Shown: piece by piece, positions 17,337-23,721 of the stretch
How positions within the stretch are numbered: position 1 is the stretch's first letter
Layout: every line of letters starts with the position of its first letter
NCBI GenBank assembly: GCA_937975725.1
Contig: CALJUL010000089.1
Location: forward strand, 1-45,783
DNA length: 45,783 nucleotides
Direction of reading: 5' to 3'
Source: an uncultured Pseudoxanthomonas sp.
Lineage (GTDB): Bacteria; Pseudomonadota; Gammaproteobacteria; Xanthomonadales; Xanthomonadaceae
The notes under the pieces: model-generated
The model's database searches: none
What the model was told of the DNA's origin: nothing
What the model saw: the letters and a program-made list of their open reading frames with translations, nothing else
Translations under genes and position numbers: made by a program

Positions 17337-18080
17337 TCAGTCCAGCGACCGCAGGTAGGCGACGCCGCCGATCTGGTCCACCTGCCGCTGAATCCAACGG
17401 GCGCGGCGCTGCACGTAAGGGCCGGGGCGGCTGGCGCTGTAGCGGCGGGGCGACGGCAGCACCGCCGCCAGCCGCGCGCTTTCGGCCGCGCTCAGCCGCG
17501 ACGCGTCCTTGCCCCAGAAGCGACGCGCGGCCGCCTCCCCGCCGTACACGCCGTCGCCGAACTCGGCGATGTTGGCGTACATCTCCAGGATGCGCGGCTT
17601 CGGCCACAGCGTCTCGATCAACAGCGTGTACCAGGCCTCCAGCGCCTTGCGCGTCCACCGCGACACCGGATGGCCGCCCTGCCACAGGAACAGGTTCTTG
17701 GCGACCTGCTGGCTGATGGTGCTGGCGCCGCGGGTCTTCCGGCCCTTGGCGTTGTGGACACGCGCCTTCTCGATGGCCTCCAGGTCGAAGCCGTGGTGGG
17801 TGGCGAAGTTCTGGTCCTCCGCCGCCACCATCGACAGCGGCAGGCTGGGCGCGATCCGGTCCAGGTCCCGCCACTGGTAGGACACCCGGAACCGCCAGTC
17901 GCCCTGCCCCCACGCCTCGAACTGCCGCCACATCATGAAGGCGGTGAAGGGCGGGTCCACGAACCGCAGCACCGCCACCTGCAACAGGCTGGCCAGCGCG
18001 AACAGCAGCGGCGAAGCCAGCAGCCAGCGCCGCCAGCGGCGGCCGCGCCCGGATGCAGGCGCCGCACCGGACCGGCTCAT
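17337..18080 (-). CDS. mtgA: Monofunctional biosynthetic peptidoglycan transglycosylase
   Basis: The product is 247 aa. One N-terminal membrane anchor (~19-40) is followed by a GT51 domain. Motif 1 is AAEDQNFATHHGFD with catalytic Glu88. Motif 2 is RGASTISQQVAKNLFL, motif 3 RKALEAWYTLLIE, and motif 4 KPRILEMYANIAEFGDGVYGGEAAARRFWGK (shortened here to family landmarks). It polymerises lipid II glycan strands in the periplasm. No transpeptidase domain is present, which fits MtgA rather than a class A PBP. Confidence 0.96.
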   Translation of the reverse strand: MSRSGAAPASGRGRRWRRWLLASPLLFALASLLQVAVLRFVDPPFTAFMMWRQFEAWGQGDWRFRVSYQWRDLDRIAPSLPLSMVAAEDQNFATHHGFDLEAIEKARVHNAKGRKTRGASTISQQVAKNLFLWQGGHPVSRWTRKALEAWYTLLIETLWPKPRILEMYANIAEFGDGVYGGEAAARRFWGKDASRLSAAESARLAAVLPSPRRYSASRPGPYVQRRARWIQRQVDQIGGVAYLRSLD

Positions 18081-18192
18081 GCGCCGGTTCCGCCCTTGTG
18101 GATGCGTGCGACAACCCCCATCGTGCTGGTTTCCTTTTCGCTGGCCTGTGCGTCGGCATTATGCCGAGACGCTACGCCCTTCCGGAACCGCC

Positions 18193-19089
18193 GTGAGCAC
18201 CGATCCTTCCTCCGACACCCTGATCCGCTTCCTGCTGCCCACCGCCGGCGTGCGCGGCGTGGCCGTGCGGCTCGACGACGCCTGGCGGACCGTCGCCGGG
18301 CGCGCCGCCTATCCGCCCGCCGCGCGCGAACTGCTGGGCGAAGCCGTCGCCGCCGCCGCGCTGTTCACCGGCCACACCAAGGTCGACGGCCGGCTGTCCA
18401 TCCAGCTACGCAGCCAGGGCGCGCTGCGTACCCTGTTCGCCGAATGCACGGCCGCCGGCACCGTGCGCGGCATCCTGCAACTGCAGGAGCAGGCCGACGC
18501 CCCGCGCGATCTGCGCGACCTGGGCGATGACGCCCTGCTGGCGATCACGGTCGAGAATCCCGGCCTGGACCCGCGCGAACCGCAGCGCTACCAGAGCCTG
18601 GTGGCGCTGTCGTCGAGCCGCCTCGGCGAGGCTTTCGAGGATTACTTCCGTCAGTCCGAACAGTTGCCGACCCGCCTGCTGCTGTCCGCCGACGACCACC
18701 GCGCCTGCGGCCTGATGCTGCAGAAGCTGCCGGGCGACGAGGGCGACGCCGACGGCTGGAACCGCGCCGGCGCCCTGTTCGACACCCTGGGCGAGACCGA
18801 ACTGCTGGCGACGCCGCCGCACGACCTGCTACACCGTCTGTTCCACGAGGAAGCGCCGCGGCTGCTGGCGGAAAGGCCCGTGCGGTTCGGCTGCTCCTGC
18901 TCCCGCGAGCGGGTGGCCGGCATGCTGCACTCCTTGGGCCGGGAGGAAGCCAGGGCCGCCCTGGCCGACGGCGTGGCCAAGGTCCGTTGCGAATTCTGCG
19001 GGCAGGAATACCGGTTCGACCCGGCCCAGATCGAGGAACTTTTCGCCGTGCCGACAGTCGGAATATCCGCGCCGCCTGGCCTGCAGTAG
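18193..19089 (+). CDS. hslO: Redox-regulated chaperone Hsp33
   Basis: The product is 298 aa from GTG 18193. The upstream open frame runs through the divergent mtgA promoter region and is not supported. Family motifs are LLGEAVAAAALFTGHTKVDGRLSIQL (N-terminal dimer domain), YFRQSEQLPTRL and the C-terminal zinc switch. Its four cysteines, Cys234, Cys236, Cys266 and Cys269 (CSC...CEFC), are all present. Oxidation releases zinc and activates the holdase. It is cytoplasmic. Confidence 0.96.
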   Translation: MSTDPSSDTLIRFLLPTAGVRGVAVRLDDAWRTVAGRAAYPPAARELLGEAVAAAALFTGHTKVDGRLSIQLRSQGALRTLFAECTAAGTVRGILQLQEQADAPRDLRDLGDDALLAITVENPGLDPREPQRYQSLVALSSSRLGEAFEDYFRQSEQLPTRLLLSADDHRACGLMLQKLPGDEGDADGWNRAGALFDTLGETELLATPPHDLLHRLFHEEAPRLLAERPVRFGCSCSRERVAGMLHSLGREEARAALADGVAKVRCEFCGQEYRFDPAQIEELFAVPTVGISAPPGLQ

Positions 19090-19121
19090 GCTGGACGAGC
19101 GGGGACAGTCCTTCGGGGGAC

Positions 19122-19150
19122 TTGTTAAGGAAACATAAAAGGCATAGCAT
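19122..19150 (+). promoter_or_regulatory. Promoter of the 19205 exported-protein gene
   Basis: TTGTTA (19122-19127) and TAGCAT (19145-19150) are separated by 17 bases in an AT-rich patch between two GC-rich genes. A hairpin in the leader, GTTCCCC/GGGGAAC (19153-19159 with 19167-19173), follows immediately. Confidence 0.6.
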
Positions 19151-19204
19151 CGGTTCCCCTTCGGGAGGGGAACTCCACGACGCCGTCGGAGTCTGAAGCG
19201 AGCC

Positions 19205-20083
19205 ATGAACCTGCGTAGCCTGTCACTGTCGCTAGCCCTGCTGCTCGCCTCCGGCGTGGCGGCGGACGCGCTTGCGCAGTCCCGGCCGCAGCGCAAGGCC
19301 GCCGACCCGCAGACCCAAGCCACCGCCCTGCCGATCTGGAACAACAGCGGCAAGGTCGAGGCCCTGCTGCTGCTGGAGCCCACCGGCGAAGCCGAGGCCG
19401 GCGCCCGCTGGCGCTTCGGCCGCAACACCCTGAGCGCCGCCTTCGGCCTGGACAGCGGCGATTCGCTGGGCCTGGTGTGCAACCGCAACGCCGGCGTCGT
19501 CGGCAACATCGGCAACCTGGCCAGCCACTGCATGCTGGCCACGCTGGGCGACGACGACGACGATGTGGCCGGCAGCCAGCGCGTCGGCGCCGCGGCCACG
19601 CTCAGCCGCCCCGGCGGCAAGCTGGGCCTGTCCGCCGGCAGCGGCCGCGATACCCTGCCGGCCTGGCTGTCGGGCAACAAGGGCACCGCCCGCGTCGAGC
19701 AGAACGACCTGGCCGTGTTCGGCCAGAAGAACATCGGCCGCGAAGGTTTCGTCTCCATCGGCGGTACCGTCGCCCGCGCGCGCCTCGTCCCCGCCTCCGA
19801 CCTGCCCGCCCTGGCCGACCGCTGGAACAGCCGCAGCCTGAGCGTCGGCGGCGGCTATGGCCCCTTCAGCGCCAACATCATCGGCCGCGTCGTCGACGTG
19901 CCCGGCCAGCCCGGCAAATGGGAAGGCCTGGGCTTGGGCCTGACCTGGCGCACGCCCTGGAGCGGCCAGTTGACCGTGGGCGCGGAGAACGTCGTCACCC
20001 GCGGCAAGAACCCCTTCTCGCTGACCAACGAGAACGCCGACGAAGGCACCGTGCCTTACGTGCGCTACGAGCAGGATCTCTGA
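19205..20083 (+). CDS. Exported protein of unknown function
   Basis: The product is 292 aa. A clear signal peptide (MNLRSLSLSLALLLASGVAADALAQ) predicts export. The mature part has many alternating hydrophobic/polar stretches and glycines (RWRFGRNTLSAAFGL, GLSVG-type SLSVGGGYGPFSANIIGRV, GLGLGLTWRTPWSGQLTVGAENVVTRG) and ends YVRYEQDL. This is the look of a small outer-membrane beta-barrel, though a terminal aromatic residue is missing. It carries a run of five aspartates (LGDDDDDVAG) near residue 118 and two cysteines. I do not recognise a named family. It has its own promoter and lies just upstream of the TonB receptor pair. Confidence 0.8.
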   Translation: MNLRSLSLSLALLLASGVAADALAQSRPQRKAADPQTQATALPIWNNSGKVEALLLLEPTGEAEAGARWRFGRNTLSAAFGLDSGDSLGLVCNRNAGVVGNIGNLASHCMLATLGDDDDDVAGSQRVGAAATLSRPGGKLGLSAGSGRDTLPAWLSGNKGTARVEQNDLAVFGQKNIGREGFVSIGGTVARARLVPASDLPALADRWNSRSLSVGGGYGPFSANIIGRVVDVPGQPGKWEGLGLGLTWRTPWSGQLTVGAENVVTRGKNPFSLTNENADEGTVPYVRYEQDL

Positions 20084-20136
20084 CGCGCTTCCGCGCGGCT
20101 CTGCACCATTCCACTTGCGGTTTCGATCCCGGTTGC

Positions 20137-20180
20137 GCCAATGCCCATGCGCATCCGCACGCCTGCGCGTGGGTATTGGC
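20137..20180 (+). repeat. 17-bp RNA hairpin downstream of the exported-protein gene
   Basis: GCCAATGCCCATGCGCA (20137-20153) can pair fully with TGCGCGTGGGTATTGGC (20164-20180) around a 10-base loop. Two of the 17 pairs are G-U in the plus-strand RNA. In a minus-strand RNA they would be A-C mismatches, so the fold belongs to a plus-strand transcript. No T-run follows. Confidence 0.65.
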
Positions 20181-20269
20181 ACGTGTTCCTGTGTCGTGCG
20201 TCACAATCGGTGTCACGCATGCGCGCGTACGCGTAACGCGGCTTACCTAACCGCCCCCACTCTCTTCAC

Positions 20270-20296
20270 ACGGGTTTAATTTGCGTTAAAACCCGT
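20270..20296. promoter_or_regulatory. Inverted repeat over the -35 of the first TonB receptor promoter
   Basis: ACGGGTTT (20270-20277) and AAACCCGT (20289-20296) are perfect 8-bp inverted arms with an 11-base AT-rich spacer. The repeat covers the -35 and most of the spacer to the -10, a typical repressor position. The second receptor promoter lacks it. Confidence 0.55.
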
Positions 20297-20303
20297 CTAG
20301 TAT
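20275..20303 (+). promoter_or_regulatory. Promoter of TonB receptor 1
   Basis: TTTAAT (20275-20280), 17 bases, then TAGTAT (20298-20303). The identical -35 hexamer and spacing recur at the second receptor. The predicted leader is about 80 nt, ending in the ribosome-binding site GGGAGAGAGAG before ATG 20389. Confidence 0.65.
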
Positions 20304-20388
20304 CCGGGCACCCCTCGTTTTTGTGGTCGCTCCTTTTCGACCGCACCGAGGGACACCTTGGGTTACCCCTTCACGGGAGAGAGAGAAA

Positions 20389-23300
20389 ATGAACTGCAAA
20401 ACCACGAAGCTTCGTGAGGCGATCTCGTTCGCGCTCGCGGCCGGCGCCGTTTCGGCCGCCGGTACCGGCGCGGCCTTCGCGCAGGACAGCAAGTCCGAGG
20501 CCACCACCCTCGACCGCATCGAAGTGACCGGTACGCGTATCCGCCAGGTGGATACCGAAACCGCGCAGCCGGTGTTCACCCTCAACCGCAGCGACATCGA
20601 GAAGCAGGGCTTCCAGTCCGTTTCCGACATCCTGCAGAACATCTCGGCCATGGGCCCGCCGACCATCAGCCGCGCCTCGCCGCTGTCGGCCGGCGAGATC
20701 GCCGGTGGTACCTACATCAGCATGCGCAACCTGGGTGCGCAGCGCACGCTGGTGCTCGTCAATGGCAAGCGCCTCGGCATCTCGACCAGCGGCTACGCCG
20801 ACGTTTCGCTGATCCCCGCCGTGGCCGTCGAGCGCATCGAGGTCCTGAAGGACGGCGCCTCGTCGACCTACGGTTCCGATGCCATCGCGGGCGTGATCAA
20901 CATCATCACTCGCAGCAACTTCGAAGGCGCCACTGCCAGCGCCTACTACGGCCAGTATGGCGAAGGCGACGGCGCGATCACCAAGGGCGACTTCGTGATG
21001 GGCTTTACCGGAGACCGTGGATCGCTGACCATGGCCGCCGAGTGGGGCGAAGAGGACGTGGTCAAGGCCTCCGATCGTCCTTACAGTGCCTTCCCGCGCT
21101 CCAGCAACCACCCCACCGACCAATGGACGACCGCTGGCCAGGTGGGTGGCTTCACGGAAACCTGGGCGAACCGTGCGCGTTATCCGAACGTCGTGTTCAC
21201 CGCCCCGTCGGGCACCACCACCAACCCGTCCACACGCATCGTGCTGCGTGACGGTGGCGATCCGCGCAATCCGGCTGACTATATCCGCCAGGACATCAAT
21301 GTCGGTAGCTGCACCGCGGCAGGCTGTACCCCGGGCAGCACGCTGCACAAGACCAATACCAACCAGCAGACCGACCTGCGCACGCCCGTCGAGCGCAAAG
21401 GCCTGTATGTGGATGGCGTGTTCGATATCACCGACAACGTCCGTTTCCGCACCAACATGCTGTACGCCAACCGCATCACCGACCGCACTGTGGCCGGCTA
21501 TCCAATGCAGGCTGCGTCCTTCGCCTCCAGCAACGGCGGCACGGGCGTTCCGCTGGCGGCGACCAGCTACTTCAACCCGGTGGGCGTGCCGATCACCACG
21601 TGGTGGCGCCGTACCTGGGAAGTGCCGCGCGTCAGCACCAGTGACCTGACCACGCATCGTTTTACCGGCGCGCTGGAAGGCAGCTTTGAGCTGGCTGATC
21701 GCTTGTTCGACTGGGACGTGTCCTACCTCAACAACAAGAACACGCAGGTCCAGAAAGCATTCGGCAACCTCAATCTGGCCAACGTGGCGCGCGCAGTGGG
21801 TCCGTCGTACCTCGACGCTGCCAGTGGCCAGGTGCGCTGCGGTACCGCCGCCAACCCAATCGTGGGCTGTGTGGCATGGAATCCGCTGCTGCCCTATGGA
21901 GCTGTCGGCCAGGGCAGCCTGACCAACAACCAGGCGCTGCAGAACTACCTGTTCCAGGAAGAGCATTCGACCGGCGAAACCAAGACGACCGTGATCTCCG
22001 CGAACTTGGCGGGCACCATCGTCGCTTTGCCCGCGGGCGATCTCGGCTTCGCCATCGGCGTGGAGAACCGCAAAGAAGAAGGCAAGTTCGTACCTGACGC
22101 CTTGGCGCAGACCGGTGGTTCGACCAACTTGTCGGCCGGTCCGACCGGTGGCAAATACACCGTGGATGAAGTCTACCTGGAGCTGCAGGTGCCGATCCTG
22201 GCCGACCTGCCGGGCGCACGCGAGCTGAGCCTGAACATCGCCAGCCGCTACTCGGACTACGACACCTTCGGCGACACGGTCAACAACAAGTTCGGTTTGA
22301 AGTGGAAGCCGATCGACTCGCTGCTGCTGCGAGCGACATACGCGGACGGATTCCGCGCGCCGACCATCTCCGACCTGTACGGCGGCGGCTCGCAGACTTT
22401 CTCGTTCTTCACCGATCCTTGCGATACGAACTTCGGCAGCTCGAACGGCAATGCCACCACGCGTGCCAACTGTGTCGCAGCGATGGGCGCGCTGGCCAAC
22501 ACGTACCGCCAGCTGGCACAGGGTTTCGTGCCGGCCGGCTCGTCAAACTCGCAGACCCCGGTCGCGTTCACATCGGGCTCCAACCCGCTGCTGACTCCCG
22601 AGCTATCGAAATCGCAGACCATCGGCGCTGTTTGGAGCCCCGGCTTCATCGAAGGCCTGAACATCTCGCTGGACTGGTGGAAGGTGCGCATCGGCGACAC
22701 CATCGTGACCGACTCCCCGACGGCGATCCTCAACGACTGCTACATCCAGGGCATCACCAGCCGCTGCTCGCCGACGCTGTTCACGCGTGACGCCGCACTG
22801 GGCTACGTCAACTACATGGCCTTCGGCAACCGCAATGCCGGCTTCCGCAAGGTCGAGGGTTTCGACTTCGATGTCGCCTACCGCTGGACGACGGAGAACT
22901 TCGGCAATTTCAATGTGTCGTCCAACACGACGTACACGGCGAAGGACTACTTCGTAAACACCAACGACCCCACCTACGCCACGTCCAATGTCGGCTTTAC
23001 CAGTACGTTCCGCATCCGGTCCAACCTGGGCGTGAACTGGCAGATGGGCGCGTGGGGCGTGAGCTGGACCGCCCGTTACTACTCCTCGATGAAAGAGACC
23101 TGCACGTATGTCGCCTCCGGGTCGCTTGAGGCGAATCTGGAATGCAACGAGATCGTTTACGCGCCGACCGGTGCCTTCCGCCCGGACGGCACCCCGGCCA
23201 GCGCGATCTCGCGCCGCAACCGGATGGGCTCCAACACGTTCAACGACGTGCAGGTCCGCTGGGACGCGCCGTGGAACGCCACGATCGCGCTCGGTGCGAA

Positions 23301-23418
23301 CAACGTGTTCGAGAAGGTCGGCCCGGTGATGTACACCCAGCCGAGCGCCAACGTCTCGTACTACGGCAACTTCGACATCGGCCGCTTCGTGTACATGAAG
23401 TACACCCAGAAGTTCTGA
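20389..23418 (+). CDS. TonB-dependent outer-membrane receptor 1
   Basis: The product is 1009 aa. The signal peptide (MNCKTTKLREAISFALAAG to AFAQ, 1-32) is followed by a TonB-box-like segment (TTLDRIEVTGTRI, ~40-52). Next is the plug domain (DIEKQGFQSVSDILQNI, RTLVLVNGKRLG, VERIEVLKDGASSTYGSDAIAGVINIITR) and then a long barrel ending in the aromatic KYTQKF. Extracellular-loop regions contain closely spaced cysteine pairs (VGSCTAAGC, VRCGTAANPIVGC, DPCDTN...ANC, NDCYIQGITSRC), suggesting loop disulfides. It belongs to the large Xanthomonadales/Caulobacterales receptor class for organic substrates such as glycans or peptides. The ligand is unknown. The start is fixed by GGGAGAGAGAG 4 nt before the ATG. 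Confidence 0.95.
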   Translation: MNCKTTKLREAISFALAAGAVSAAGTGAAFAQDSKSEATTLDRIEVTGTRIRQVDTETAQPVFTLNRSDIEKQGFQSVSDILQNISAMGPPTISRASPLSAGEIAGGTYISMRNLGAQRTLVLVNGKRLGISTSGYADVSLIPAVAVERIEVLKDGASSTYGSDAIAGVINIITRSNFEGATASAYYGQYGEGDGAITKGDFVMGFTGDRGSLTMAAEWGEEDVVKASDRPYSAFPRSSNHPTDQWTTAGQVGGFTETWANRARYPNVVFTAPSGTTTNPSTRIVLRDGGDPRNPADYIRQDINVGSCTAAGCTPGSTLHKTNTNQQTDLRTPVERKGLYVDGVFDITDNVRFRTNMLYANRITDRTVAGYPMQAASFASSNGGTGVPLAATSYFNPVGVPITTWWRRTWEVPRVSTSDLTTHRFTGALEGSFELADRLFDWDVSYLNNKNTQVQKAFGNLNLANVARAVGPSYLDAASGQVRCGTAANPIVGCVAWNPLLPYGAVGQGSLTNNQALQNYLFQEEHSTGETKTTVISANLAGTIVALPAGDLGFAIGVENRKEEGKFVPDALAQTGGSTNLSAGPTGGKYTVDEVYLELQVPILADLPGARELSLNIASRYSDYDTFGDTVNNKFGLKWKPIDSLLLRATYADGFRAPTISDLYGGGSQTFSFFTDPCDTNFGSSNGNATTRANCVAAMGALANTYRQLAQGFVPAGSSNSQTPVAFTSGSNPLLTPELSKSQTIGAVWSPGFIEGLNISLDWWKVRIGDTIVTDSPTAILNDCYIQGITSRCSPTLFTRDAALGYVNYMAFGNRNAGFRKVEGFDFDVAYRWTTENFGNFNVSSNTTYTAKDYFVNTNDPTYATSNVGFTSTFRIRSNLGVNWQMGAWGVSWTARYYSSMKETCTYVASGSLEANLECNEIVYAPTGAFRPDGTPASAISRRNRMGSNTFNDVQVRWDAPWNATIALGANNVFEKVGPVMYTQPSANVSYYGNFDIGRFVYMKYTQKF

Positions 23419-23441
23419 TCCGACGCTTCACCGCAACACCA

Positions 23442-23470
23442 CACGGCCCCGCATGGGGCCGTGTTTTTTT
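23442..23470 (+). terminator. Rho-independent terminator of TonB receptor 1
   Basis: CACGGCCCC, loop GCAT, GGGGCCGTG, then seven T residues, 23 bases after the stop. It is a textbook terminator and separates the two receptor genes into different transcripts. Confidence 0.95.
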
Positions 23471-23604
23471 GCGTCGCACCAGTCAAGCACCAATATGGTG
23501 CATAAGAGCAATCCAGTTGCCCCGAAGCGATTCTTTGCGGCATCAGAGTGTTCGCAGTGCCTGAAAGAAGCCCTGTCTTTGCCCTTGGCGCCGTTTAACG
23601 ACAC

Positions 23605-23633
23605 TTTAATTCTTCCCGGGTGGCGACTATGAT
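23605..23633 (+). promoter_or_regulatory. Promoter of TonB receptor 2
   Basis: TTTAAT (23605-23610), 17 bases, then TATGAT (23628-23633). The architecture is the same as at receptor 1. The leader is about 80 nt and ends in GGAGAGAG just before ATG 23722. Confidence 0.7.
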
Positions 23634-23721
23634 CGGCCCACCCCCGCTCCTTGGCGGCCACATTTGGCCTGCCGGCAGGGCCATCCCTAGGGTTCAACCT
23701 GACCTCATATTTGGAGAGAGA

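Larger units (their letters stand above)
20084..20388 (+). other. Structured intergenic region upstream of the first TonB receptor
   Basis: This region holds, in order, the 17-bp RNA hairpin, a 22-base run of strictly alternating purine and pyrimidine (20214-20235), a palindrome over the -35 region, and the receptor promoter. Each is described in its own entry. No additional reading frame is credible. Confidence 0.6.
23419..23721 (+). other. Intergenic region between the two TonB receptors
   Basis: After the terminator the region holds a short palindrome (GCACCA-ATA-TGGTGC, 23487-23501) and the promoter of receptor 2. It is AT-richer than the surroundings. No further gene is seen. Confidence 0.6.

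Noticed and set aside
23487..23501. GCACCA-ATA-TGGTGC palindrome as an operator of receptor 2
   Set aside because: It lies more than 100 bp upstream of the promoter and just after a terminator. The arms are short, so chance is likely.
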